A stretch of 64,000 bases of DNA, from NCBI RefSeq assembly GCF_008330945.1, contig NZ_CP043488.1, forward strand, positions 682,001-746,000, read 5' to 3'. Under the pieces are notes generated by a model that made no database searches, was not told the DNA's origin, and saw only the letters and a list, made by a program, of their open reading frames with translations. Of the stretch, positions 45,807 to 53,793 are shown piece by piece; within the stretch, counting starts at the first letter, position 1; each line of letters begins with the position of its first letter. Made by a program: the position numbers and the translations under genes. The DNA comes from Labrys sp. KNU-23. Its GTDB lineage: Bacteria > Pseudomonadota > Alphaproteobacteria > Rhizobiales > Labraceae.

Positions 45807-46753
45807 GAGCCGGGCTTTGCCCGCGAGGCCTGGCTTTGTGGACGAGGATCTTTTGATTGTTCCTCGCGGGTCCGTCTGCGGCCATGCCACAAAGGCAGGA
45901 CATACCACAGTCCCAGCAGCAACGCGGCCGAGAGGCTTGCAAGCAGGTTGGCGAGTCCGTTGCTTTGCGCGATCTTCCCGACGACGACATGGATGTCCGC
46001 GCAAAGGCCGAGGGCCAGGAATACGGTCGCGGCCAGGACGAGCCGGCTCGCGATCTCATGAAACCCTTCGGTGTCGCGGCCTCGGTAGCCCAGCCTGTGA
46101 TAGGCGGCGGGCGCCATCAGCAGAATGGTCGAAAACGCCACCAGGCCAAGCGCCAGGCCGTGCACGAGCTTGGTGGAGGGGGGCAGGCGCTCAAAGCCCT
46201 CGGTCAGGATGATGGCCAGTTGGAAGCCCAGAAGAGCCTGTGCGCCGGGCAGAACCACGCGCGCCTCGGTGAGGACGTGTTCCACCTTGGCGCCGATGGA
46301 GGTTTCCTTGGCGATCGGCATGGGTTGTTCCCACTGTTGCCGGCATTGAAGGAGCGGCAGGCCATACCACGCGCCCACGGCAAGCATGGTCCCGGCCAAT
46401 GCGGCAGCCACGCCGGTGGCGAAGCCGGCGACACGGATCCCGGCGATATAAAGGACCAGCCCCAACGCCACCGCGAATGGCAGCAAGGTGGCGACCATTG
46501 CCCATTTGACCGTTTCTTCGACGCCTGGAGCCGCGTGTCCCTGGTGGACGATGCGATGGTGCGCACTGGGGAAGACGAGCAAGCCTAGAACCAGCACCAT
46601 GATGCAGAGTACGATGATCTCGATGACCTTCTCGACGGGCGTGAGATGGTCGAAAGCATACTGGAAAGGAGCCTGCAACTGAAATCCGAGCAGGATTTGA
46701 GCCCCGAGCATCAAGGTGCGGGATTCATCGAGAGCTGCCTTGATCCTGCTCAT
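45788..46753 (-). CDS. Membrane protein with two DUF6328-like repeats
   Basis: The 321 residues fall into two homologous halves. Each begins with LxGAQxLLGFQL (15-26 and about 172-183), continues with three more hydrophobic segments, and has a mid-repeat His-rich turn (PSAHHRIVHQG and PAAYHRLGYRG). This looks like a tandem duplication of a four-helix DUF6328-type unit. Function unknown. It lies 27 bases behind the small membrane protein at 46781. Confidence 0.75.
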   Translation of the reverse strand: MSRIKAALDESRTLMLGAQILLGFQLQAPFQYAFDHLTPVEKVIEIIVLCIMVLVLGLLVFPSAHHRIVHQGHAAPGVEETVKWAMVATLLPFAVALGLVLYIAGIRVAGFATGVAAALAGTMLAVGAWYGLPLLQCRQQWEQPMPIAKETSIGAKVEHVLTEARVVLPGAQALLGFQLAIILTEGFERLPPSTKLVHGLALGLVAFSTILLMAPAAYHRLGYRGRDTEGFHEIASRLVLAATVFLALGLCADIHVVVGKIAQSNGLANLLASLSAALLLGLWYVLPLWHGRRRTREEQSKDPRPQSQASRAKPGSHNLPM

Positions 46754-46780
46754 CGTCTCCTCGCAGCCCGAGCGGGCGGC

Positions 46781-47059
46781 TCAACCCGCGGCGATGGCCA
46801 GGGTCAGCAGGCAAAAGGCCAGGACGGCGGCTCCTGGTTTCCAATCGAGACCTGGGATCGCCGCACCGACCACCGCAGCCAGGATCGACAGCCCCACCTC
46901 CAGGCAGGCCAGAGCCCATAAATGGGCCACACCCCCGACGGCGAGCGCCACGAGGTGGGAGAGCAGGAGAAAGACCACGATCACCGTGAGCCGCACAAAA
47001 CCTTCGTAAGAATGACGATGCTCGGCGAAATCGAAGGATTTTCTATCCGGTTGCATCAT
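46781..47059 (-). CDS. Small membrane protein resembling aa3-type oxidase subunit IV
   Basis: The 92-residue product begins with a polar segment FDFAEHRHSYEGFVRLT followed by two or three hydrophobic helices. The D-(Y/F)-x-E-H-x-x-(T/S)-Y-x-x-F motif is typical of bacterial aa3 cytochrome oxidase subunit IV and related small proteins. No oxidase genes are nearby, so the resemblance may reflect only the shared motif. Start at 47059 or the next ATG at 47056, behind GGGAGG. Confidence 0.65.
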   Translation of the reverse strand: MMQPDRKSFDFAEHRHSYEGFVRLTVIVVFLLLSHLVALAVGGVAHLWALACLEVGLSILAAVVGAAIPGLDWKPGAAVLAFCLLTLAIAAG

Positions 47060-47233
47060 TCGTACCTCCCTCGTCGACGAATGAAATCTGGACCCTGTCC
47101 GCACCCAAGCGGGGGAGGCCGGGCGCCAGTCGCATTCCTAAGCCGGATGCGGCAAGCTTGTTCCATTGCCGGTGTGTTTGGGGGGCCAGGGCAGGGAGTG
47201 TCACGCCTGGCGCGGCGTCATCGCGCCGATAGC

Positions 47234-47905
47234 CTATTTTCCGAGGATGGCGTGGATACTGCGCAGATCCTCGATGAAGGCAGCACGCGCGTGTTCAGCC
47301 GCATCGGAAGCCGGGATGCGCAGCAGATAGCTGGGATGGACAGTCACGAGAACCTGGAGGCCGCCGGGATCGGGCAGGACCTGACCGCGCTGTTTCATCA
47401 CACTGATGCCGCGGCCGAGCAGGGCCTGGACAGCTGTGGCTCCGAGGGCCACCACCAATTGGGGCTCGATGATCTTCAACTCCCTGTCGAGCCACCATCT
47501 GCAGGCCTGGACCTCGCCCGCATTGGGCCTTTCATGGATCCGCCGCTTGCCGCGGCGTTCGAATTTGAAATGCTTGACGGCATTGGTGACGTAGCATTCG
47601 TCGCGGTCGAGGTCCGCTTCCCGGAGGCATTGGTCCAGCAACCGGCCGGCCGGCCCGACAAAGGGGCGCCCCTGCTGGTCTTCCTGATCGCCCGGCTGTT
47701 CGCCGACCAGGACCAGGCGGGAATGTTCACCACCTTCTCCGGTCACGACCTGCGTAGCGTGCTTGTAGAGACCGCAGCGCTGACAGCCGACGGCCAATCG
47801 CCTGACGTCGGCGAGCGTGGCGACCTCCTCGCGATCGAGAGCCAAAGGTTCGATGCCGGTTGGCGGACGGGTGGCGGCGTGCGTTCGAGCTTGCCGAGCC
47901 ATCAT
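47234..47905 (-). CDS. udgX: UdgX-type uracil-DNA glycosylase
   Basis: A 223-residue uracil-DNA glycosylase of the family-4-like fold, with GEQPGDQED (68-76), VHPSYLLR (189-196) and cysteines 41, 44 and 135 for an iron-sulfur cluster. The insert GKRRIHERP places His124 where UdgX uses a histidine to bond covalently to the abasic site after removing uracil. The insert distinguishes it from ordinary family-4 enzymes. Its start overlaps the preceding 65-residue gene by 4 bases. The three-gene unit appears driven by the EcfG-type promoter at 48473. Confidence 0.88.
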   Translation of the reverse strand: MMARQARTHAATRPPTGIEPLALDREEVATLADVRRLAVGCQRCGLYKHATQVVTGEGGEHSRLVLVGEQPGDQEDQQGRPFVGPAGRLLDQCLREADLDRDECYVTNAVKHFKFERRGKRRIHERPNAGEVQACRWWLDRELKIIEPQLVVALGATAVQALLGRGISVMKQRGQVLPDPGGLQVLVTVHPSYLLRIPASDAAEHARAAFIEDLRSIHAILGK

Positions 47906-48099
47906 CGATGTGGACCAGGGGAGCGGTGCGGGGACGGCCCTTTGTCCGGTGTGCGCTTGCCGCCTCCGGCCGGCTTGCCATGGGCTCGCCGTTCCTCCGG
48001 ATCGGTCGGGGGTTTCACCTTGTCGAAGCGATATTCCTCCCGCTCGGTGGCATAAGGCTGGTCACGCTCCCTTTCCGTACGCTTCGGCTTGCGGGTCAT
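47902..48099 (-). CDS. 65-residue basic protein coupled to udgX
   Basis: A highly charged, probably disordered protein (MTRKPKRTERERDQPYATER ...) rich in Arg, Lys and Pro. The ATGA overlap with udgX and GGAGGA before its ATG argue that it is translated. Family unknown. DNA binding is possible from its charge only. Confidence 0.6.
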   Translation of the reverse strand: MTRKPKRTERERDQPYATEREEYRFDKVKPPTDPEERRAHGKPAGGGKRTPDKGPSPHRSPGPHR

Positions 48100-48129
48100 G
48101 ATGTCCTCCCTCGCGCTGCAGGCATGGCC

Positions 48130-48444
48130 TCAGGCATGCCCGGCTTCGTGACGCTTGCGCGTGGCGGCGGCTTTCTTTGCGGATGCGGAGCGTTCCGCCG
48201 CCGGCCGCGAGGCGGAAGCCTCGCCTCCCAGCTTGCCGCCCTTGTGGGATGCCGGATGGGTCGTGGCTTTGCCTCGCCCCGAACCGCCGGGTTTCTTGCC
48301 GCCGCCATCGTCCTTGTTGACGGTGGCCCAGGCGCGCCTCTCAGCCTCCTTCTCGGATACGCCGCGCTCTTCGTAACCCTGGGCGATGTGATCGGCCTTG
48401 CGTTCCTGCTTGTCGGTATATTTCGACTTGTCTCCGCGGGGCAT
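48130..48444 (-). CDS. Small basic protein of the 'plasmid stabilization'-annotated family
   Basis: A 104-residue protein beginning MPRGDKSKYTDKQERKADHI, with ERRAWATVNKDDGGGKKPGG in the middle and a Lys/Ala-rich tail like histone H1 tails. The family is widespread in proteobacteria next to stress genes, often annotated as plasmid stabilization protein without proof. AAAGGAGG precedes the ATG. It leads an operon with the 65-residue protein and udgX. Confidence 0.8.
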   Translation of the reverse strand: MPRGDKSKYTDKQERKADHIAQGYEERGVSEKEAERRAWATVNKDDGGGKKPGGSGRGKATTHPASHKGGKLGGEASASRPAAERSASAKKAAATRKRHEAGHA

Positions 48445-48472
48445 GGCGGGCCTCCTTTGTGCTGGCCCTCCA

Positions 48473-48497
48473 AACCAGTATGGCCGTTCCAGGTTCC
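48473..48497 (-). promoter_or_regulatory. EcfG-type promoter for the small-protein/udgX operon
   Basis: On the minus strand: GGAAC (48493-48497), 16 bases, GGTT (48473-48476), 28 bases before the ATG at 48444. Confidence 0.6.
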
Positions 48498-48551
48498 CGA
48501 ATGCCCTCGATAGGGCTGTCACCGCGACGGGCCGCTGGCGTTGCGGAAGAA

Positions 48552-48576
48552 GGAACCGGGGCCGGCATGGAAGGTT
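48552..48576 (+). promoter_or_regulatory. EcfG-type promoter for the PfpI-type gene
   Basis: GGAAC (48552-48556), 16 bases, GGTT (48573-48576), 37 bases before the ATG at 48614. It shows that the coding region begins at 48614 and not further upstream. Confidence 0.6.
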
Positions 48577-48613
48577 CGAAGGGCAGGGACAAGCCGGCCA
48601 AGAGGAGGTTTTC

Positions 48614-49177
48614 ATGCCCGATATCAGGCGAGCCAGGATACTCATGATCGCCACACATGGCTTCGAGCAATCCGAACTGGTCGAGCCGCGCAATCAATTG
48701 CGCAGCGCCGGGGCCGAGGTCGACATTGCAACGCCCGACGGCCTTCCCATCCGCGGATGGGACAGGACCAATTGGGGGGAAACGGTCGAGGCCGATCTCA
48801 AGATAGGAGATGCCAGGCCGCAGGATTATGATGCCCTGGTGCTGCCCGGCGGGGTGATGAATCCGGACAAGCTCAGGACGGATGAGACGGCCATCGAGAC
48901 CGTCCGCAATTTCATCGACACAGGCAAGGTCGTCGGCGCCATCTGTCATGCGCCCTGGCTCCTGGTTCAGGCCGATGCCATTCGAGGACGGGACGTGACA
49001 TCCTATCGATCGATCCGCAGGGATGTCGAAAATGCCGGCGGCCAATGGATCGATCGGGACGTCGTCACGGATAACGGCATCGTCACCAGCCGGGGATCGC
49101 AGGATATTCCGGTTTTCGTGGCGAAAATCGTCGAGGAAATCCAGGAAGGTCCGCATAACCGGGCGCGAGCGAGTTGA
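48614..49177 (+). CDS. DJ-1/PfpI family protein (type 1 glutamine amidotransferase fold)
   Basis: A 187-residue PfpI-type protein: ILMIATHGFEQSEL at the N-terminus, YDALVLPGGVMNPDKLR, and the nucleophile Cys with His in GAICHAPWLLVQA. Relatives act as general stress proteins, deglycases or peptidases, and the activity here cannot be told. AGAGGAGG precedes the ATG, and an EcfG-type promoter lies upstream. Confidence 0.9.
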   Translation: MPDIRRARILMIATHGFEQSELVEPRNQLRSAGAEVDIATPDGLPIRGWDRTNWGETVEADLKIGDARPQDYDALVLPGGVMNPDKLRTDETAIETVRNFIDTGKVVGAICHAPWLLVQADAIRGRDVTSYRSIRRDVENAGGQWIDRDVVTDNGIVTSRGSQDIPVFVAKIVEEIQEGPHNRARAS

Positions 49178-50179
49178 TCAGACGGACCGCTCTTTCGTTG
49201 CCAGGAGATGCAGCGCCGCCTCCGCGCGGCGGCGATAGCCGCGTGAGCGGGCCTTCATGAAAGCTGCCTGCAGCCGGCCTGTCTTGAAGGACTCGACGAT
49301 CAGGGCCGGCACATAGCTTTTGCGGGCGACCGCCGGTGTGTTGACGAGGTGATATGAAACTTGCCGCATGACGGCGGCAATCTGCCGTTTCCGGCCGGCC
49401 ACGCTGCGGGCGGGCGTCAGGGCGGCCAGTTCCTGGACGGCCCATTTGCTGGCGCCCAGGAGGCGCAGGTCCTTGGCCGTGACGTCGATGCCGGAAATGT
49501 CGCGCAGATAGGCGTTGATGTCGCCGGCCTCGATGAGACGGCGGCTTCCGTCCGCATTCACGAACTGGAACAGCCTAGGCCCCGACAAGGTGCGCAAGCG
49601 GCCGAGGGCGCGGGCAAGGGCGGCATCCTCCGTCATGCAGTGAATGGGCTTGCCGCCCTTGCCGCGAAAACGCAATTCGACCCGGCCCGCCTTGATGGTG
49701 ACATGCCGTTTGAGCAGGGTAGCGGCGCCGTGGCTGCCATTGTCCCGGGCGTAGGCGGCGCCCCCGACTCGGATATGCGTGCTGTCGATCAGGGCGATGG
49801 CGCAGGCGATGGCCTTGTTCCGATCCAGCTTCGGGGAGGCGAGATCGCGGCGGATAGCGGCCCTGATCCTGGGAAGCGTTCGCACCAGCCTCACCATATT
49901 CAAGGCCTTGCGGTTTTCGCGCCGGCGTTCCCATTCGGAATGATAGCGATATTGCAGCCGCCCCGCTTCATCGCGGCCGATTGCCTGGATATGGGCTTGC
50001 TCGTCCGCTGCGATACGCACTTGCGAATAGGCCGGTGGAATGGCCAGGGCACGAAACCGAGCCAGGGCTGTCTTGTCGGTGATGCGATGGCCCGCCGCGT
50101 CGAGATATGAAAATCCTCGCCCGCAACGGCGACGGCGAAGGTCGAGTTGATCGGGCGATACGATCCTCAATCTTGGCAT
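49178..50179 (-). CDS. DNA topoisomerase IB (poxvirus type)
   Basis: A 333-residue type IB enzyme that relaxes DNA through a 3'-phosphotyrosine. Visible are the N-terminal domain GFSYLDAAGHRITDKTALAR, RIRAAIRRDLA, DSTHIRVGG, FRGKGGKPIH, and the catalytic Tyr289 in TPAVARKSYV. The usual KD(F/L)RTW motif reads KDLRLLGAS here, so the Thr-Trp after the catalytic-site Arg is changed. The ATG at 50179 lies just behind an EcfG-type promoter. It converges end to end on the PfpI-type gene with no gap. Confidence 0.9.
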   Translation of the reverse strand: MPRLRIVSPDQLDLRRRRCGRGFSYLDAAGHRITDKTALARFRALAIPPAYSQVRIAADEQAHIQAIGRDEAGRLQYRYHSEWERRRENRKALNMVRLVRTLPRIRAAIRRDLASPKLDRNKAIACAIALIDSTHIRVGGAAYARDNGSHGAATLLKRHVTIKAGRVELRFRGKGGKPIHCMTEDAALARALGRLRTLSGPRLFQFVNADGSRRLIEAGDINAYLRDISGIDVTAKDLRLLGASKWAVQELAALTPARSVAGRKRQIAAVMRQVSYHLVNTPAVARKSYVPALIVESFKTGRLQAAFMKARSRGYRRRAEAALHLLATKERSV

Positions 50180-50201
50180 CTTTTCCTCTTGGCAGCGGAA
50201 C

Positions 50202-50226
50202 AACGCCGGAAAAAGGCGGCGGTTCC
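50202..50226 (-). promoter_or_regulatory. EcfG-type promoter for topoisomerase IB
   Basis: On the minus strand: GGAAC (50222-50226), 16 bases, CGTT (50202-50205). Only ~22 bases separate it from the ATG at 50179, so the leader would be very short. Confidence 0.6.
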
Positions 50227-50539
50227 AATTGCGGCAAACGCGTGGGCGATCCGCCGCGCAGGGAACCCCCGTGCCTGTCGAAGGTTGGGAAAGGTGCCGA
50301 GCCAAGGCGCGGCACCGGATGGCTATGCTCGAAGGAGCGACCCTATGAGATCCAAACAAGACGGAACCGAGATGGCGCCCTATGCTTCGGAGTCCCGGCG
50401 TGAAATCCGCACCCTTGGTCCTGGTGGGCGAGGAAACGCCGAATCCCTGGCTGATTCCGTCCGGCGCGGCATTACGCCCGCTCTCGCCAAAGAGGCCGCC
50501 GAGAGTTCTCTACTCCAGCCGGCCGGAGCGGAAAAGGAA

Positions 50540-50695
50540 TCACACTCGGCCAAGCAGGATGAGCAGGAGCAGAATGACGACGACAAGGCCGAGGCCACCA
50601 CTCGGCCAATACCCCCAGCCGGCTGAATAAGGCCATCTCGGCAGGGCGCCGAGCAGTGCAAGTACAAGGATAATGAGGAGAATTGTGTAAAGCAT
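50540..50695 (-). CDS. DUF3309 small membrane protein
   Basis: A 51-residue protein: MLYTILLIILVLALLGALPR, then WPYSAGWGYWPSG and a second hydrophobic helix LGLVVVILLLLILLGRV. This is the complete DUF3309 pattern of two short helices around a Trp/Gly-rich turn. GGAG six bases before the ATG and an EcfG-type promoter support it. Function unknown; the family is typical of alphaproteobacterial stress regulons. Confidence 0.88.
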   Translation of the reverse strand: MLYTILLIILVLALLGALPRWPYSAGWGYWPSGGLGLVVVILLLLILLGRV

Positions 50696-50723
50696 GTTAA
50701 TCTCCTTTCAATTGGTGGCATAT

Positions 50724-50749
50724 AACTCACATATGCGAATATTTGTTCC
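50724..50749 (-). promoter_or_regulatory. EcfG-type promoter for the DUF3309 gene
   Basis: On the minus strand: GGAAC (50745-50749), 17 bases, AGTT (50724-50727), 28 bases before the ATG at 50695. The first base of the -10 element deviates (A). Confidence 0.5.
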
Positions 50750-50891
50750 CTATATTTGAAATTATTACTTATCTATCCCTGAAGACATTCAGATATCCTG
50801 TGATGTCGTAGGAATTTTTTGTGAATGCTGGCTGAAATCGACTTCCTATGGCGGGCAAGACCTGTTGCAGATGTTGGTATCGGCCCAGTGA

Positions 50892-51194
<303 letters not shown>

Positions 51195-51203
51195 ACGGGC
51201 TAC

Positions 51204-51228
51204 AGAACATTTCAGCTCCTGGAGAGTT
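51204..51228 (+). promoter_or_regulatory. Weak EcfG-type promoter candidate before csbD-type gene
   Basis: AGAAC (51204-51208), 16 bases, AGTT (51225-51228). One mismatch in the -35 element and an A-type -10 make it weaker than the others. Confidence 0.3.
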
Positions 51229-51257
51229 CGGTAGCGGTCTCGACACAGGAGGATGAC

Positions 51258-51464
51258 ATGGACTGGAATCGTGTGGAAGGAAACTGGAAGCAGCTCAAGG
51301 GTCAGGTGAAGGAGCAATGGGGCAAGCTCACCGACGATGACCTCGATATCATTGCAGGTCGACGCGAGCAGCTCGAAGGCAAGCTCCAGGAACGCTACGG
51401 TCTCACCAAGGACAAGGTCCGCTCGGAGATCGATTCCTGGTATGCCGGCCGGAACTGGCAATAA
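51258..51464 (+). CDS. CsbD family stress protein
   Basis: A 68-residue CsbD protein: MDWNRVEGNWKQLKGQVKEQ, GKLTDDDLDIIAGRREQLEG, and a final WYAGRNWQ. CsbD proteins accumulate under general stress in many bacteria, and their action is unknown. A CAGGAGG ribosome site precedes the ATG. A strong hairpin follows. Confidence 0.93.
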   Translation: MDWNRVEGNWKQLKGQVKEQWGKLTDDDLDIIAGRREQLEGKLQERYGLTKDKVRSEIDSWYAGRNWQ

Positions 51465-51470
51465 CGCAAG

Positions 51471-51502
51471 CGCCCCGGATCACCGTCTCGTGGTCCGGGG
51501 CG
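51471..51502. terminator. Hairpin between csbD-type and DUF72 genes
   Basis: CGCCCCGGA (51471-51479) pairs with TCCGGGGCG (51494-51502). It serves the plus-strand csbD-type gene and overlaps the stop of the convergent DUF72 gene. No T-run follows. Confidence 0.6.
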
Positions 51503-52421
51503 TTCCATGTTCCTGGATGCCCCGGATTGTCGCCGAAGTGGGCTGCCTGACTGGCTGCCCTAGTCGTTCCATCAATGCCCGGGCATCATGCGGCGCCTGC
51601 AGCTTGTCGGTATTGTCGAAGAAGACGAAAACGTCGCGCCGTCGCGATACGTCCTTGGCTGCTCCCACCAACCGGCTTTCGGCCGGCGTCCTGCCCTGGG
51701 TCCATGCCTTCGCCCGTCTAGCCCAGAGATCGATCGCCTTGGCGTTATAAGCGCTGCGATAGAGTTCCCTCGACCCATGCAGCCGGCAATAGATGAAGTC
51801 CGAGGTGGCATCCATGACGAGCGGCCAGTCGACGCTGTCGGCGCACACCAGCGCCACGTCGTTCTTGCGCAGCAGGGTGATGAAATCGCTGACAAGGAAG
51901 CTCTCATGCCGGATTTCGAGAGCGTGCCGCATTGGCCGCTCGCTCGGCGTCTTCAGCCAGGGTTCGGTGCGAAGCCTGTCGTCATGCTTCCTGGCGGCAT
52001 GCACGGCAGCGGCGGTATCGCGAGGCAACTGCTTCAGGAAGTCCGCGAGTAGACCCTCGTCGAACCGGAAGCTGGGCGGCAATTGCCATAGGATCGGCCC
52101 AAGCTTGTGCCCCAGGCGCAGGACGCCGGAAGCCAGGAAGTTGGCGAGCGGCGCTGAAAACTGGCGTAGCCGCTTGACGTGGGTGATGAAGCGCGGAGCC
52201 TTGACCGCGAAGACGAAATCATCCGGGGTCTGGTCGAACCATCGCGCGAAGGTCGTCGGCGTCTGCAGACGATAGAAAGTGCTGTTGACCTCTATCGTCT
52301 CCAGGAGGCCGCTGGCATAGGCGAGTTCGTCCGTGTGCCGCAGTCCTTGGGGATAGAAGTCACCGCGCCAGGGCGGGTAGTTCCAGCCCGATATGCCGAT
52401 ACGAACATCTCCTCGGTGCAT
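51480..52421 (-). CDS. DUF72 family protein
   Basis: A 313-residue TIM-barrel DUF72 protein: VRIGISGWNYPPWRGDFYPQ, TIEVNSTFYRLQ, FVFAVKAPRFITHVKRL, ILWQLPPSFRFD, HALEIRHESF, FIYCRLHGSRELY and FVFFDNT. The molecular function is not established. GGGAG five bases before the ATG at 52421 and an EcfG-type promoter upstream fix this start within a longer open frame. Confidence 0.9.
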   Translation of the reverse strand: MHRGDVRIGISGWNYPPWRGDFYPQGLRHTDELAYASGLLETIEVNSTFYRLQTPTTFARWFDQTPDDFVFAVKAPRFITHVKRLRQFSAPLANFLASGVLRLGHKLGPILWQLPPSFRFDEGLLADFLKQLPRDTAAAVHAARKHDDRLRTEPWLKTPSERPMRHALEIRHESFLVSDFITLLRKNDVALVCADSVDWPLVMDATSDFIYCRLHGSRELYRSAYNAKAIDLWARRAKAWTQGRTPAESRLVGAAKDVSRRRDVFVFFDNTDKLQAPHDARALMERLGQPVRQPTSATIRGIQEHGTPRTTRR

Positions 52422-52460
52422 GCCAAACTCCCATTGGCGGGCCAAAGCCATATCCGACCG

Positions 52461-52485
52461 AACCTGCATTGGCACACGACGTTCC
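52461..52485 (-). promoter_or_regulatory. EcfG-type promoter for the DUF72 gene
   Basis: On the minus strand: GGAAC (52481-52485), 16 bases, GGTT (52461-52464), 39 bases before the ATG at 52421. Confidence 0.6.
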
Positions 52486-52553
52486 GAGGGTAACCAAGAG
52501 GGCGAGATGGGATCGTCCCGGCGATCGGATCCCGTGAAGTTTGGCGTGGGGAG

Positions 52554-52579
52554 GGAACAACTGCCGTGCTCCTCGCGTT
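52554..52579 (+). promoter_or_regulatory. EcfG-type promoter for the sigma factor gene (autoregulation)
   Basis: GGAAC (52554-52558), 17 bases, CGTT (52576-52579). Transcription would begin near 52587, after an in-frame GTG at 52566, so the true start codon must lie downstream. Confidence 0.65.
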
Positions 52580-52631
52580 GATCTGGCACATCCCGCCATC
52601 TCAGCCGTCGAACGAAGGGGATTTTCCTTTG

Positions 52632-53147
52632 GTGGATAATCATGTGACCGAGAACGCTGAGCGGGCCGACATCGTAAGGCTGATCCCAGCCTTGCGGGCC
52701 TTTGCGCGCACGTTTTGCCAGGAGCCTGCCGACGCAGACGACCTGGTTCAGGAAACGCTTCTCAAGGCTCTTGCCAATATCGATCAGTTCGAACCGGGAA
52801 CCCGGTTGAAGTCCTGGCTCTTCACCATCATGCGCAACAGCTATTGCACGAAGGCCAAGAAGCGGAGCCGCGAGGTGCTGCGCGACGATGACACGCTGTT
52901 CGACAGTGCAGTGCCGCCGGGCGAGCAGGAATGGAACGTCAGGATCGGTGAAGTCGGCCGGGCGTTCCAGGGCCTGCCCGACAAATACAAGGAGATCATC
53001 GCCCTCATCGTGATCCTGGGTGAATCCTATGAGAACGCAGCTCAGATCTGCGGCTGTGCCGTAGGTACGGTCAAAAGCCGGCTCAATCGGGCGAGGGCGC
53101 GCCTGACCCACGAAATGGGCGAGGAGGACTATAGGCAGGCGAGCTAG
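52632..53147 (+). CDS. ecfG: ECF sigma factor, EcfG type (general stress response)
   Basis: A 171-residue ECF sigma factor with region 2 (IPALRAFARTF, ADDLVQETLLKAL, LKSWLFTIMRNSY) and region 4 (YENAAQICGCAVGTVKSRLNRARARL). The AxICGCAVGT(I/V)KSR(V/L)NRAR segment is the hallmark of the EcfG (ECF15) group, which NepR restrains and PhyR releases under stress. It recognises GGAAC/CGTT promoters, and one precedes this gene. That promoter places the start at TTG 52629, GTG 52632 or GTG 52644, and I use 52632, with AAGGGGA upstream. No nepR-phyR pair is adjacent, so it may be a paralogue. Confidence 0.85.
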   Translation: MDNHVTENAERADIVRLIPALRAFARTFCQEPADADDLVQETLLKALANIDQFEPGTRLKSWLFTIMRNSYCTKAKKRSREVLRDDDTLFDSAVPPGEQEWNVRIGEVGRAFQGLPDKYKEIIALIVILGESYENAAQICGCAVGTVKSRLNRARARLTHEMGEEDYRQAS

Positions 53148-53192
53148 TCGCGCATGCTCAACCCGCCGCGATTTCCGCGCTCCTGCACCAGA

Positions 53193-53239
53193 GATGGCGG
53201 CCTCCCCGGCTTCGACGTCGATCCCGGGCGGCCGCCATC
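53193..53239 (+). terminator. Hairpin behind the sigma factor gene
   Basis: GATGGCGGCC (53193-53202) pairs perfectly with GGCCGCCATC (53230-53239), and a CCCGGG lies in the loop. No T-run follows. It ends the ecfG-type transcript unit before the convergent DUF982 gene. Confidence 0.5.
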
Positions 53240-53355
53240 CGTGATATGGGAAGTCGCACGGCGAGAACGTCACTGTCCTGACGGTCTCGCCAAATAGGGG
53301 CGTGCGCATGGTCCGTCGCCCCAGTCGGCAGGCTCTCGATCGATGTGGGTTTCGT

Positions 53356-53601
53356 TCAGGGCGCCACAGCGATTTCGGCTTCCTTGCAGGCCTCGATGAA
53401 GGCGGCCCGGGCATCCTCAGGGCCTCCGATGCCGGCCAGAACGTCCAGGCAAGTCCGCTGTGCTTCGATGAATTTCGGCCCGATATCGGCAGGCCAGTCG
53501 TTCTGCAGATAGTAGGATGCCTCTTCGGTCGAGGTCAGAATTCTGACGTGTCCGCTCTCGGTTCCAAACTGGACCGGGCGGCTCCAGGGCTGGGTGTCCA
53601 T
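53356..53601 (-). CDS. DUF982 family protein
   Basis: An 81-residue protein with the DUF982 layout: PVQFGTESGHVRILTSTEEA, YYLQNDWPADIGPKF, AQRTCLDVLAGIGGPEDARA and AFIEACKEAEI. This small soluble family is found almost only in rhizobia and relatives, usually in many copies. Function unknown. GAGGAGACATG precedes the ATG, and an EcfG-type promoter lies upstream. Confidence 0.85.
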   Translation of the reverse strand: MDTQPWSRPVQFGTESGHVRILTSTEEASYYLQNDWPADIGPKFIEAQRTCLDVLAGIGGPEDARAAFIEACKEAEIAVAP

Positions 53602-53620
53602 ATCATGTCTCCTCTTCAAC

Positions 53621-53646
53621 AACCCCGTGTGGGATCGGATGGTTCC
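53621..53646 (-). promoter_or_regulatory. EcfG-type promoter for the DUF982 gene
   Basis: On the minus strand: GGAAC (53642-53646), 17 bases, GGTT (53621-53624), 19 bases before the ATG at 53601, leaving a very short leader. Confidence 0.5.
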
Positions 53647-53732
53647 GGAGCGGGGCAGGCGGCCTCGGGTCGAAGCAGGCTGATCGCTGCGCACCGAAGC
53701 TGCGGTTGCACGCAGACCGTCCTGCGTCTCGA

Positions 53733-53757
53733 GGAACGGATCGGCAGGAAAAAGGTT
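53733..53757 (+). promoter_or_regulatory. EcfG-type promoter for the 63-residue membrane protein
   Basis: GGAAC (53733-53737), 16 bases, GGTT (53754-53757), 36 bases before the ATG at 53794. Confidence 0.6.
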
Positions 53758-53793
53758 GGGATGCGACAAGGAGATCGAGAAAAGGAGGCTGAC

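Noticed and set aside
50341..50626. Plus-strand frame of ~95 residues overlapping the DUF3309 gene
   Set aside because: It has a hydrophilic, repetitive composition and no ribosome site, and the minus-strand DUF3309 frame explains the conserved sequence.
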